64,000 bases of DNA from Megaustenia siamemsis (GCA_032433765.1 JAVIAB010000073.1:57921565-57985564); one strand, 5' to 3'. Positions 53,435-64,000 are shown, counted from the first letter of the stretch. Notes: a model not told the origin generated them from the sequence alone. Made by a program: numbers and translations.

Positions 53435-53640
53435 ATTCTTCTTCTTCTTCTACCTTTTTAGCTCCCAGTGGAGCAAAGGTCTTCAACAAACACTTTCCAA
53501 GTCGTTCTGTTTTTTGTCATTCTTTTAAGATCATTCCATGTCTTCACCATCATCTACATCTCTGCTTCTATCTGTCTTCTCCAAGAATTCCTTGGTCTTC
53601 CTCTTTGTCTTTTCCCCTGGGGATTCCAAACAGTACATTT
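53435..53640 (-). pseudogene. LINE family K C-terminus
   Basis: Minus strand: WNPQGKRQRGRPRNSWRRQI, EAEM, a TAG stop, MMVKTWNDLKRMTKNRTTWK, VFVEDLCSTGS and a stop, then AGAAGAAGAAG tail at 53439-53450. WNPQGKRxRGRPRxxWRR and DRxxWxxFVxxLC are the standard ends of one widespread reverse transcriptase LINE type. It has only one internal stop. Confidence 0.88.
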
Positions 53641-53857
53641 ACATTTACAATTGTTGAATCTAATTTGTGATTGAGTCGGAGCTATTTGTCTTCAACAGAT
53701 TAATTCACTAACCACCTCTCTACAAAGATTTTTTTTAATGACATGGGAACGTGGGTAACTTTAACATTATAGGAAAGTGAAATAGGGAAAGATATTAATG
53801 AATGATTTAGGACAGCAGAGCAGCGTGGGGAAGAATTCTATTGAGATATAAGATTAT

Positions 53858-54420
53858 GGAAAGTTTCTTCGATATATATGGGTTTAGATGTTTTCTTCAA
53901 TATGTACGGTTTTAGAAGTTTTCTTCGATATGTACGGTTTTAGAAGTTTTCTTCGATATGTATGGTTTTAGAAGTTTTCTTCGATATGTACAGTTTTAGA
54001 AGTTTTCTTCGATATGTATGGTTTTAGAAGTTTTCTTCGATATGTACGGTTTTAGAAGTTTTCTTCGATATGTACGGTTTTAGAAGTTTTCTTCGATATG
54101 TACGGTTTTAGAAGTTTTCTTCGATATGTACGGTTTTAGAAGTTTTCTTCGATATGTACGGTTTTAGAAGTTTTCTTCGATATGTATGGTTTTAGAAGTT
54201 TTCTTCGATATGCACGGTTTTAGAAGTTTTCTTCGATATGTATGGTTTTAGAAGTTTTCTTCGATATGTACGATTTTATAAGTTTTCTTAGATATATACG
54301 GTTTAAGAAGTTTTTTTCGATATGTACGGTTTTAGAAGTTTTCTTCGATATGTACGGTTTTAGATGTTTTCTTCGATCTGTACGGTTTTAGAAGTTTTCT
54401 TCGATATGTACGGTTTTAGA
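53858..54420. repeat. 28-bp minisatellite, about 20 copies
   Basis: Unit TTTTAGAAGTTTTCTTCGAT plus ATGTACGG, with point variants (TATGG, GCACGG, CTGTACGG) and one more diverged unit near 54270-54310. GAAG...CTTC gives each unit a short dyad. Confidence 0.97.
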
Positions 54421-54614
54421 ATGAAAGTTAGCAAAGACCTCAATCCACAACTCACTGAAATAATCAATTGTCGAGATACAAAGGCGCGAGACAAAAAAAA
54501 ACAGAGCTGAAGTTGCCAGTGACTCATAGCTGACTGTTAGTGTTAGTATTGGTGAGCCAGAACTATCCGGAGTCTAGTCCATCTCTTCGCCTTTGTCTTT
54601 GCTAACAGACTAAC
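54421..54614. other. Unassigned DNA
   Basis: No recognised feature; GACTCATAGCTGACTGTTAG at about 54522 resembles 47067-47085. Confidence 0.35.
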
Positions 54615-54616
54615 TA

Positions 54617-55478
54617 TAGGTCGTTCAGAAATTCGTGTCGTGCCACAGAGTTTATCAATTATCTCGGAAGCTGTTTGATGAATTTCTGTAATTCTTTTTC
54701 ATGAAATCTTATTTTTTCACCGACCTTCAGATTTTATAACATTTAAGCACAAAGGTAATCTGAAATTTGCACAAATAGTTTTTTTTTAATTACAAAATTT
54801 TAGTAAAATATCAAACCGTGTGTTCTAAACATTAGATTTTACTGTAAATTATGTTAAGTTTCTAACAAACCTCTCAGTGGATTGCATCTTACAAATTACG
54901 GTTCAGTGAGCGCGAGATGGTGCTAAGATTGTGTGGAGAGCACGCACGTGAAATTTTCCCTTTTAAACGGTAAGTTGATTACAACGAGGGGAGCTGCGAT
55001 AGCTCAGTGGTTAGTGAACTGGACTACAAAGGACAAGAGGTAGGGTTCGATCCCAACCGACTGCTTCCGGGTTCACCCAGCCATTAATGGGTACCTGATT
55101 TTTTCAGGGAAAGTGAAGCGGCACGGGCGTAATACCGACCACATTACCCCAAAAATCATGTGCCGAAGATCTGTAAAATATTTGGTCACTAACACAATAT
55201 TCCCTATACACCACTTGGCGTGACGGGGGTACTTTGCTTTTTTGATTACAACAAATGTGGGTATTGTAAAATCCTAAAAATTAGGACAACCAAGAAAATC
55301 ATATTTTTATATACTTCAAAGAAGCAACAATCTTTCCTACATGCTTGACAGTAGGGAAAAAATTCAGTCTTAAAGTCGGTGAAAAAATAAGATTTCATGA
55401 AAAAGAATTACACAAATTCATCAAACAGTTTCCGATATAATTAATAAACTGTGTGGGCACGAATTTGTGAACAAACTA
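54617..55478. mobile_element. Non-autonomous Sailor-type TIR element (MITE-like), split by SINE A
   Basis: Left end TAGGTCGTTCAGAAATTCGT and inverted right end TAGTTTGTTCACAAATTCGT begin TIRs of about 110 bp (later shared AAACTGTTTGATGAATTT-type block, GTAATTCTTTTTCATGAAAT and CTTATTTTTTCACCGAC). TA lies outside both ends (54615-54616, 55479-55480). Without the SINE it is about 600 bp and has no ORF. The first dozen terminal bases match those of the Sailor-like element at 49243-51146, so that transposase type may move it. Confidence 0.9.
54986..55241 (+). mobile_element. SINE A, full-length, with 11-bp target duplication
   Basis: GGGGAGCTGCGATAGCTCAG head, box B GGGTTCGATCCC, full body and GGCGTGACGGGGGTACTTTG end. 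TTGATTACAAC is repeated at 54975-54985 and 55242-55252. It is inserted in the spacer of the TIR element, so it is the younger of the two. Confidence 0.97.
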
Positions 55479-55554
55479 TAGTATTGTCTGCCAAGCGAGG
55501 TGCGACCTAGAGAGAAGATAACCCAGTACTCGAAAACACCATTCCGAAGACAGA

Positions 55555-55650
55555 TGTGGTTGGTTGAAATGTGCAAATATCACAATTTTACTGCAAACAA
55601 CAACGCAACGCATTTACGTCCCCTTTAACGTCCTTTTAAATGCGGCTGAC
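55555..55650 (+). repeat. Dispersed repeat R2, second half
   Basis: GGTTGAAATGTGCAAATATC, then ACGCATTTACGTCCCCTTTA and ACGTCCTTTTAAATGCGG match the distal half of R2 at 22685-22770. Confidence 0.45.
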
Positions 55651-56069
55651 GAAGAGGTATAACTTGCTTCGAGATCGATGAACCATAACTACCCAGGAGA
55701 GTAACTGCTCCTTTGATCGTCGGGTGAAGCTAGCAAGCATGAATGGTGGAATAAAATCTTCATGGATGTTGAATATAACCTTAAACTACAGCAAACGAAA
55801 GTATCAAGAAGTGGCTACACTGAAAGATCCAGTTTTCACTCTAGTGGTCAAAATTACCGACTGTGGGCTCAAATTAGAGGACGGCGAGTTTAACGGCTGG
55901 CAATGGCGCAGAATAATGTGTTCCTTTACACATTCTCTGGATTTTTTACGCCCCCTTTTACAAGTAACTTTATGTTTGTTCTTGAAACACACCTTGGTCA
56001 GTACCAACTTTTTAATAAGTCGGTGCACATGACCTGTGTTATAAGATTCACAAATAATTCAGAGTCAGG
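55651..56069. other. Unassigned DNA
   Basis: Two overlapping ORFs on opposite strands (55724-56032 and 55804-56028) show no family motif, so I do not call a gene. Confidence 0.35.
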
Positions 56070-56625
56070 GCATGCATCGTGTGCTATAAAGGAATTAGAA
56101 GTAAGCTAGTGAGGGCCTGTATCGTGTGCTACAAAGGAATTAGAAGGAAACTAATACAAGTCTGTATCGTGCGTTATGAAGGAATTAGTAGTAATCTAGT
56201 AAAGCCATGTATCGTGTGTTATAAAGGAATTAGAAGTGATCTAGTAAAGACCTGTATCGTGTGTTATAAAGGAATTAGAAGTGATCTAGTAAAGACCTGT
56301 ATCGTGTGTTATAAAGGAATTAGAAGTGAACTAGTAAAGACCTGTATCGTGTGTTATAAAGGAATTAGAAGTGAGCTAGTAAAGACCTGTATCGAGTGTT
56401 ATAAAGGAATTAGAAGTGAACTAGTAAAGACCTGTATCGTGTGTTATAAAGAAATTAGAAGTGATCTAGTAAAGACCTGTATCGTGTGTTATAAAGGAAT
56501 TAGAAGTGAACTAGAAAAGACCTTTATCGTGTGTTATAAAGAAATTAGAAGTGAACTAGTAAAGACCTGTGTCGTGTGTTATAAAGAAATTAGAAATACA
56601 TTAGTAAAGGCCTGGAACCGTGTGT
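56070..56625. repeat. 45-bp minisatellite, about 12 copies
   Basis: Unit AGTGATCTAGTAAAGACCTG plus TATCGTGTGTTATAAAGGAATTAGA-type remainder. Since 45 is 15 codons, a plus-strand frame repeating CYKGIRSELVKTCIV stays open from 56079 to 56630. Substitutions such as D/E and K/E occur at first and second codon positions freely, so there is no sign of selection on a protein. Confidence 0.95.
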
Positions 56626-56629
56626 TGTA

Positions 56630-56926
56630 AGGATGGCATAGGTATGTCGGTACTTAGCTTGGAAGATGTTTATAAAGAAACTAATAAGTTAACCTACTAT
56701 TGAAAATATAGCATGGATTATAGAATAAACCCTTTCAATATACAACAAGAAAAAATACGAAAGAACAGTCAAAAGAATGTGCTCTCCAACAGAAAAAAAC
56801 CGTATTCTTGTGGAATGCTGTCCCAGGCAGGTGAGAAAACCATAAATAAATTAGCGGATGGCAAGGTAAAATCACCACTTTCTCCAGTACCGTAGACTTG
56901 GTTAGTCACAACCAATAGTATAGAGG
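56630..56926. other. Unassigned DNA
   Basis: No recognised feature. Confidence 0.35.
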
Positions 56927-56937
56927 ATAGACCCACA

Positions 56938-57210
56938 GCGGGAGCCGCGATAGCTCAATGTTTAGTGAACTGGGCTACAAAGGACAAGGGGTAGGGTTCG
57001 ATCCCAACTAACTGCTTCCTGGTTCACCCAGCCTTAAATGGGTACCGGATTTTTTTTTCTGGGAAAGTAAAGCGGCGCGGGCGTAATACCGACCACATTA
57101 CCCCAAAAATCGTGTGTCGAAGGTCTGTAAAATGTATGGTCACTAACACCATATTCCCTATACGCCACTTGGCGTGACGGGGGTACTTTACTTACTTCTT
57201 TTTTTTTTTT
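56938..57210 (+). mobile_element. SINE A, full-length, with 11-bp target duplication
   Basis: GCGGGAGCCGCGATAGCTCA head, box B GGTTCGATCC, complete body and GGGGGTACTTTACTTACTTC end followed by T11. ATAGACCCACA is repeated at 56927-56937 and 57211-57221. Confidence 0.97.
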
Positions 57211-57357
57211 ATAGACCCACAAAACAGAAAAAAACAAACAATTTGCTGGATCGGGCACGTCATACTATCCAACATACACTTTAGAGTATGGGCTTTAGCC
57301 CTTTCAGCCTATGTGTAAATATGGTACAAAACGGTTCTTAAGGAAGATCATAGATCA

Positions 57358-57388
57358 AGCAGACTGCCAGGTTGGCAGGCAGTCTGCT
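57358..57388. repeat. Hairpin: 11-bp arms, 9-nt loop
   Basis: AGCAGACTGCC (57358-57368) is the exact reverse complement of GGCAGTCTGCT (57378-57388). The loop AGGTTGGCA contains part of a smaller TGCCA/TGGCA palindrome. No T run follows, so it is not a terminator. Confidence 0.7.
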
Positions 57389-57554
57389 AAGGTGCCACTC
57401 GCATGTGTTAACAGAAGACTTTAAATAGACATGTGAAGGGGTGCTAGAGCGCCTGCGGTCCGTGATCGCAAAAGAAGCAGGGTCGACGGACTATCAGCTG
57501 ACCAAGACCTAGTAGAACTGTAGTTCTACCTCTTCATCGACTTCCCCGATAACA

Positions 57555-57895
57555 GCCTGCGTAAAAATAGCCTGGCTAACAGAAGCTAGGATCATCGTTC
57601 CCTGTAGTGGTGGCTCTTACTGATATTGAAGACCTAGTATAGCAGCATCTCTATGCAGGACAAATCACACAGGCTGGCTAACAGAAGCTAGGATCACCGT
57701 GTTCCCTGTAGTGGTGGCTACTACTGATATAGAAGATATAGTATAGCAGTAGCTCTCGGCAAGACAAGTAGTTTCCCAGCACAACCTGGGACTAGAAGAT
57801 CTTCAACTTCAGCAGGTAAAAGCAATATCAAGAGAACCATTACGACCCGCCACATTCAATGAGTAAAAGACTCCCGCTCATATCAACTCCTAGTA
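57555..57895 (+). repeat. Dispersed repeat R1 with internal duplication
   Basis: CTGGCTAACAGAAGCTAGGA, TTCCCTGTAGTGGTGGCT, ACTGATATTGAAGACCTAG and ATAGCAGCATCTCT occur at 57570-57660 and again, slightly altered, at 57680-57762; the part after that matches 7500-7630. So R1 here carries a ~110-bp tandem duplication that the copy at 7415 lacks. Confidence 0.65.
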
Positions 57896-57971
57896 TTCCA
57901 TCACCACTACCACTACCATTAGTACTACCACAACCACCACCACCACCAACAACAACGAACAGACTTGTGTC

Positions 57972-58445
57972 TAGCATATGACATCATCATCATCATCATC
58001 ATCATGTGCCATACCGGCTGGGGTAGGCGATCATGTCCTTTCACAATCTTCTATCTACAGTGCATCGTTTAGTTCTGTTGTTGACTGTTTTCCATACCAT
58101 GACACAAAGCTATCCAGTATTTTTTCTCTCTGTCGTCCGCGATCTCTCTTTCCTTTTATTTTGCCAGTTGTAACCAAGTATTCCAACTTTCCTATTCTCA
58201 TGATTTGAACGAAAAATGTTGATTGTTTCTTTCTGATGTTTTTATGAGCTCCCTTTTTGTGTTGGCCTCTTTGAGAGTTTCCTTATTGGTCTTTTTAGCT
58301 GTCCAGAAAACTTTCAACATTCCTCTGAGAAATCCCATCTCAATGGCCTCTAATTGTCTTTTCACTTGTTTGTCTACTGTCCATGATTCGGTTCCGTAGT
58401 TCAGAATTGGTTCTCAATAACACCGATGAACTCTCTTTCTCATTT
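57972..58445 (-). pseudogene. LINE family G 3' half
   Basis: Minus strand from 58445: RKRVHRCYXEPILNYGTESW, TVDKQVKRQLEAIEMGFLRG, MLKVFWTAKKTNKETLKEAN, RNRKVGILGYNWQNKRKERS (frame changes), SWYGKQSTTELN and a GATGATGATGATGATG tail at 57979-58001. Order as in 51705-52480. Stops and shifts throughout. Confidence 0.87.
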
Positions 58446-58470
58446 CATTCTAGCATACGGCGCATGATGA

Positions 58471-61396
58471 CAAAAATAGAGATCTCATTAACTCAGAATT
58501 CCACTCTCGTGAAGATCAAACATCTTATATCCCAACTATTCTTCCCACAAAAATAGAGATCTCATTAACTCAGAATTCCACTCTCGTGAAGATCAAACAT
58601 CTTATATCCCAACTATTCTTCCCACAAAAATAGAGATCTCATTAACTCAGAATTCCACTCTCGTGAAGATCAAACGTCTTATATCCCAACTATTCTTCCC
58701 ACAAAAATAAAGATCTCATTAACTCAGAATTCCACTCTCGTGAAGATCAAACGTCTTATATCCCAACTATTCTTCCCACAAAAATAGAGATCTCATTAAC
58801 TCAGAATTCCACTCTCGTGAAGATCAAACGTCTTATATCCCAACTATTCTTCCCACAAAAATAGAGATCTCATTAACTCAGAATTCCACTCTCGTGAAGA
58901 TCAAACGTCTTATATCCCAACTATTCTTCCCACAAAAATAGAGATCTCATTAACTCAGAATTCCACTCTCGTGAAGATCAAACGTCTTATATCCCAACTA
59001 ATCTTCCCACAAAAATAGAGATCTCATTAACTCAGAATTCCACTCTCATGAAGATCAAACGTCTTATATCCCAACTATTCTTCCCACAAAAATAGAGATC
59101 TCATTAACTGAGAACTCCACTCTCGTGAAGATCAAACGTCTTATATCCCAACTATTCTTCCCACAAAAATAGAGATCTCATTAACTCAGAACCCCACTCT
59201 CATGAAGACCAAACGTCTTATATCCCAACTATTTTTCCCCACAAAAATAGAGATCTCATTAACTCAGAATTCCACTCTCGTGAAGATCAAACATCTTATA
59301 TCCCAACTATTCTTCCCACAAAAATAGAGATCTCATTAACTCAGAATTCCACTCTCGTGAAGATCAAACATCTTATATCCCAACTATTCTTCCCACAAAA
59401 ATAGAGATCTCATTAACTCAGAATTCCACTCTCGTGAAGATCAAACGTCTTATATCCCAACTATTCTTCCCACAAAAATAGAGATCTCATTAACTCAGAA
59501 TTCCACTCTCGTGAAGATCAAACGTCTTATATCCCAACTATTCTTCCCACAAAAATAGAGATCTCATTAACTCAGAATTCCACTCTCGTGAAGATCAAAC
59601 GTCTTATATCCCAACTATTCTTCCCACAAAAATAGAGATCTCATTAACTCAGAATTCCACTCTCGTGAAGATCAAACGTCTTATATCCCAACTATTCTTC
59701 CCACAAAAATAGAGATCTCATTAACTGAGAACTCCACTCTCGTGAAGATCAAACATCTTATATCCCAACTATTCTTCCCACAAAAATAGAGATCTCATTA
59801 ACTCAGAATTCCACTCTCGTGAAGATCAAACGTCTTATATCCCAACTATTCTTCCCACAAAAATAAAGATCTCATTAACTCAGAATTCCACTCTCGTGAA
59901 GATCAAACGTCTTATATCCCAACTATTCTTCCCACAAAAATAGAGATCTCATTAACTCAGAATTCCACTCTCGTGAAGATCAAACGTCTTATATCCCAAC
60001 TATTCTTCCCACAAAAATAGAGATCTCATTAACTCAGAATTCCACTCTCGTGAAGATCAAACGTCTTATATCCCAACTATTCTTCCCACAAAAATAGAGA
60101 TCTCATTAACTCAGAATTCCACTCTCGTGAAGATCAAACGTCTTATATCCCAACTATTCTTCCCACAAAAATAGAGATCTCATTAACTCAGAATTCCACT
60201 ATCGTGAAGATCAAACGTCTTATATCCCAACTATTCTTCCCACAAAAATAGAGATCTCATTAACTCAGAATTCCACTCTCGTGAAGATCAAACGTCTTAT
60301 ATCCCAACTATTCTTCCGACAAAAATAGAGATCTCATTAACTCAGAATTCCACTCTCGTGAAGATCAAACGTCTTATATCCCAACTATTCTTCCCACAAA
60401 AATAGAGATCTCATTAACTCAGAACTCCACTCTCGTGAAGATCAAACGTCTTATATCCCAACTATTCTTCCCACAAAAATAGAGATCTCATTAACTCAGA
60501 ACCCTACTCTCGTGAAGATCAAACGTCTTATATCCCAACTATTCTCCCACAAAAATAGAGATCTCATTAACTCAGAACCCCACTCTCGTGAAGATCAAAC
60601 GTCTTATATCCCAACTATTCTTCCCACAAAAATAGAGATTTCATTAACTCAGAACCCTACTCTCGTGAAGATCAAACGTCTTATATCCCAACTATTCTTC
60701 CCACAAAAATAGAGATCTCATTAACTCAGAATTCCACTCTCATGAAGATCAAACGTCTTATATCCCAACTATTCTTCCCACAAAAATAGAGATCTCATTA
60801 ACTGAGAACTCCACTCTCGTGAAGATCAAACGTCTTATATCCCAACTATTCTTCCCACAAAAATAGAGATCTCATTAACTCAGAACCCCACTCTCGTGAA
60901 GACCAAACGTCTTATATCCCAACTATTTTTCCCACAAAAATAGAGATCTCATTAACTGAGAACCCCACTCTCGTGAAGATCAAACGTCTTATATCCCAAC
61001 TATTCTTCCCACAAAAATAGAGATCTCATTAACTCAGAACCCTACTCTCGTGAAGATCAAACGTCTTATATCCCAACTATTCTCCCACAAAAATAGAGAT
61101 CTCATTAACTCAGAACCCCACTCTCGTGAAGATCAAACGTCTTATATCCCAACTATTCTTCCCACAAAAATAGAGATCTCATTAACTCAGAACCCCACTC
61201 TCGTGAAGATCAAACGTCTTATATCCCAACTATTCTTCCCACAAAAATAGAGATCTCATTAACTCAGAACCCTACTCTCGTGAAGATCAAACGTCTTATA
61301 TTCCAACTATTCTTCCCACAAAAATAGAGATCTCATTAACTCAGAACCCCACTCTTGTGAAGATCAAACGTCTTATATCCCAACTATTCTTCCCAT
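58471..61396. repeat. 77-bp satellite, about 38 units
   Basis: Head-to-tail 77-bp units that contain ATAGAGATCTCATTAACTCA, GAATTCCACTCTCGTGAAGA, TCAAACGTCTTATATCCCAA and CTATTCTTCCCACAAAA. Unit starts at 58478 and 58555 give the period. Left two thirds carry GAATTCC; the right third carries GAACCCC or GAACCCT. A block of seven units recurs: the 1-base deletion TATTCTCCCAC at 60539-60549 appears again at 61077-61087, 538 bases on (7 x 77 minus 1). The left flank is a LINE G remnant. The ORFs are short because 77 is not divisible by three. Confidence 0.98.
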
Positions 61397-61679
61397 AATC
61401 CATTGTTACGCTGTGCAACGTTCCTTAATTTATTTTCATTTACATTTTTCACAAGAGATAACTCATAAGATACTTTATCGTAAGTCTGGACTTGAGAAAA
61501 TGAATTATTCCACAATTTTACATCAAATAATAAGGTTTAAAAAAAAACAACTAATTCCGGAGCTAATGAGGTAAAGAAGATAAATAAAAGATATAAATCC
61601 AGAATAAAAAAAAAATAAAATAAAATTTGCCGGGGTTAGATAAGATATACACTTTGAAAATGAACTACAAACATTATCA
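61397..61679. other. Unassigned AT-rich DNA
   Basis: No recognised feature; several A runs at 61540-61625. Confidence 0.35.
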
Positions 61680-61869
61680 GATAAGCTTTCACATGGAACC
61701 AACAGGGAATGGGGAAGCAGGAAGAATTTGGCTTAGAAAAAAATTGGGACGAAATTTGGAGACAGGGATCACAAAAGTTAATTACACCTGGAGAAGTCAA
61801 GAAAATGCAGCAAAGGATAGAACGGAATGGGAGCTCTTGTTGATAATCTATACCCACGAGGAGGATTAA
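61680..61869 (+). pseudogene. LINE C-terminal fragment, K-like
   Basis: NGEAGRIWLRKKLGRNLETG, then TWRSQENAAKDRTEWELLLI and a stop at 61867-61869 resemble the WRR...TWxxxxxxAxDRxxWxxLV end of family K-type LINEs. Short and diverged; only the pattern supports it. Confidence 0.5.
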
Positions 61870-62118
61870 AAAGGCAAAGGTAGAATAGAATGGTTGAGGA
61901 CCTGAGTCATGTAGATACCAAGGTTTCTAGTTCTGAATACGCAGTGGACGTGCTGTAGCTAAACGTGTAAGTCCATCTTAATGAAGGCAGTAAAAAGCAG
62001 ATATCTACAATCTAAAAATCTCAGCCGTTAACAAAAATTGATGATAAAATGGCTTTATTGTATGGAGAATATACGCGAATTTCAGACTATGCTGTACATT
62101 TGATTGAAGTCTTTAAAA

Positions 62119-62445
62119 AATGTGGATTTATAGAAAAATAGGAAGAATTGGATGGAAAGAAAAGAAAACAAATAATGAAGTCTTAAACCAACTAAAGATG
62201 AAACATGAACTACTAAAGATAATTCAAACAAGACAAATGATATTGTTGGGGCATGTTAAAAGACACAGCAGCCTACTAAAAGTAATTTTTGAAAGTAAAA
62301 TACAAAGTAAAAGAGACAGAGGCAGACCAAGACTAACATGGACGAGTAACAACCTGCCATATCAAAACAAGAGACAGAGTGGATAGGCGCTCAATGGTAG
62401 TCAACCTTCGATGCGGAGGCGGCACTCAATGATGATGATGATGAA
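62119..62445 (+). pseudogene. LINE family D 3' end
   Basis: MWIYRKIGRIGWKEKKTNNE, VLNQLKMKHELLKIIQTRQM, ILLGHVKRHSSLLKVIFESK and SKRDRGRPRLTWTSN to a stop at 62384-62386, then GATGCGGAGGCGGCACTCAA and a TGATGATGATGATGAAT tail. The stretch between TWTSN and the end has a deletion compared with 29704-30207. The only plus-strand family D copy. Confidence 0.9.
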
Positions 62446-62602
62446 TGCTGTTAGGAAGAGCCATTCTTATCGTGTAGCGTGTCCTGACTGTGGGCACACA
62501 ATTGATCTAATCACCCTATATCTGCTCTAGTCTTTGTATGCCTCTGACCTTTAGAAAATTGCATGTTCTAGTTCAAGATGACACTCAATGTGTTTATCTT
62601 TA

Positions 62603-62800
62603 TTGAGTTATTTGCGGGTCATCATCACACACTCCGAACATGTCCATAGGTGCTCAGATCCCCTCCTCAGCAATTCCCACAGTGTCCAGCGACTGACGAC
62701 TCCAGTTATGTGTTGATTGATAAATCTTCTTATACGCCACGCCCACTATGTTTCACGTTTCTAGCTGTGCCCATCTTAACTCCCATCTCTTTCATCCTAA
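62603..62800 (-). pseudogene. LINE family A 3' end fragment
   Basis: Minus strand holds the last 60 or so codons: MKEMGVKMGTARNVKHSGRG-like start, INQHITGVVSRWTLWELLRR and SEHLWTCSECVMMTR with a 2-base loss near 62627, then the AATAACTCAATAA tail (62603-62615). Confidence 0.85.
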
Positions 62801-63690
62801 AACGCTGAAATTGCGTCTAATTAGTTCATTCTTTGATCAATGCTTAACAGACTAAACAGTTGTTGTCTTCTTCGTCCATACATTTATCCCCATTCTTCTA
62901 CAATTCCACCTTTCACTGTTGTTTTATTATTTAATATAAGTGTTTCTGTCCACAAAAAAATAGTTCAATTATGGAATCACATGACTTTTCTCCCGATTTC
63001 AATTATCTATTTGTTTATATATAAGTAGATTTGTTCATGTTCAACATGCGCATTTATCGTTCGTAACATTTATGCTGATTCCGTCCAGCATTTCCTGTCC
63101 CTCGATACAATATGTCCAACGTAATTATGTTTTGGGTCTGTTTCAAGAGTTTATTTTTTTTCTATTCTAATACTACCTTATCTACCATGTACAATAGCCC
63201 TGTTATTACTATAATTTTAGCCTTGCTAATACTTTTTGAAATGTTAAGTCAATAAAGTGTTTTTCTTACTGATTCTGTAACTAACTGACCTAGCTCAGTC
63301 GACTTTTTGCTAGTAATACGAACACTTGTTATGTATCTTAAATAAAAAAAAAATTATATTCTCAAAGATGCATACACTTAGTATATAATTATGCCCCTTT
63401 TTTTCTATGTTTGAATAAGCATCGAGACAAAGCACATCCCTAGGCCCTATGCGACTCATTTCTTTATTTTCATATTTAAATAACAATCTCATATAGAACA
63501 AAGAACACATTCACTGAATTAGTTCTGAAAGCTTTCAGACGAGGAAAATTGAACGTGTTTTTATTAAATACACTATGTTGTAGTGTCTTTTTCAGTTTCA
63601 TTTGCGCAAACTTCTAAAGATCTTGGATCCGCCAACAGTGTCCGCTGCCGCTGAAATCCGCCATCACCAAAATTAATCTAAAATGCGCAA
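62801..63690. other. Unassigned AT-rich DNA
   Basis: No coding-like ORF, RNA gene or repeat recognised. Confidence 0.45.
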
Positions 63691-63693
63691 AAA

Positions 63694-63696
63694 AAG

Positions 63697-63754
<58 letters not shown>
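63694..63754. repeat. (GA)n microsatellite
   Basis: Uninterrupted GA run of about 55 bases after GGAGGGA. Confidence 0.98.
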
Positions 63755-63757
<3 letters not shown>

Positions 63758-64000
63758 TGCAGAAGTTGGTGTAGGTTTTAATAGATCGAATTCACATCTA
63801 CACAGCTATATTCCTACTTTTGCATTAATGCAGAAAAGTGTCATCACTTCTACTGTGCAATTGTTTAACCAACATGTTGCCACTTTAAGTCACTAATAAC
63901 ACGTTGTTAGCATAGCGTTTTTCATATTTCTGCTTTCACGCGTCTAGTATTCTTAATTTTGTCCGCTTCTGGAAAAGCGTAAGTGGACGTACAGTGCCCT
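63755..64000. other. Unassigned DNA to window end
   Basis: No recognised feature. Confidence 0.35.

Noticed and set aside
55724..56032. 102-codon plus-strand ORF and its antisense partner
   Set aside because: No motif, no codon or composition signal that favours one strand, and it runs into the 45-bp array.
57358..57388. Rho-independent terminator
   Set aside because: The hairpin lacks a following T run and the sequence is not bacterial in character.

Overview
This window looks like intergenic or deeply intronic DNA from an AT-rich invertebrate animal genome. A mollusc is my best guess, from the mix of RTE-like and RNase H-bearing LINEs, tRNA-headed SINEs and Sailor-like DNA transposons, but no host gene pins the taxon. 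There is no operon structure, no ribosome binding site pattern and no complete host gene that I can recognise. Nearly everything that can be identified is a transposable element fragment, a SINE, or a tandem array. For reference I label LINE families 1, A-H, J, K; SINE families A, B, C; and unnamed dispersed repeats R1-R3. These labels are mine.

Layout. 1-6 kb: the 3' end of a LINE with an RNase H domain, SINE fragments and long AT-rich unassigned DNA. 6-9.5 kb: 24-bp and 22-bp minisatellites and dispersed repeats. 9.5-14.3 kb: three minus-strand LINE remnants in a row. The first (family J) carries a 17-copy, 60-bp tandem array inside its RNase H coding region, and the third (family C) has a clean 12-bp target duplication. 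16-19 kb: nested LINEs (family B inside family A), a second family C copy and SINE B. 20-28 kb: dispersed repeats R2/R3, SINE A copies, a degenerate minisatellite broken by a 1.4-kb RTE-like LINE (family D). 28-33 kb: 39-bp and 21-bp minisatellites broken by LINEs, then a family A LINE abutting a full SINE A. 33-36 kb: LINE 3' ends and one unrecognised coding-like ORF. 36.6-38.4 kb: a 1.8-kb Sailor-like Tc1/mariner element with terminal inverted repeats (TIRs) and TA target sites. 38.5-39.5 kb: a CATC-rich satellite. 40-48 kb: more LINEs, including the most complete reverse transcriptase in the window (45.65-46.98 kb), and 26-bp minisatellite. 49.2-51.1 kb: a second Sailor-like element, minus strand. 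51-54 kb: LINE ends and a 28-bp array. 54.6-55.5 kb: a short non-autonomous element with Sailor-type ends, split by a SINE A. 56-58 kb: 45-bp array, SINE A, dispersed repeat R1. 58.5-61.4 kb: a 77-bp satellite of about 38 units. 61.4-64 kb: LINE ends and unassigned AT-rich DNA.

How the parts relate: the LINEs are all 5'-truncated and most are broken by stops or frameshifts. Several copies keep 11-14 bp target duplications, as expected for target-primed reverse transcription. SINE A copies show the same size of duplication, so they were presumably moved by a LINE, though no LINE tail here matches the SINE A tail. The autonomous Sailor copies and the small TIR element share terminal bases, so the small one is probably mobilised in trans. 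The most notable observations are the 60-bp array grown from an RNase H exon, the Sailor-like family with its short derivative, and a pair of dispersed elements that carry a hammerhead-like core.
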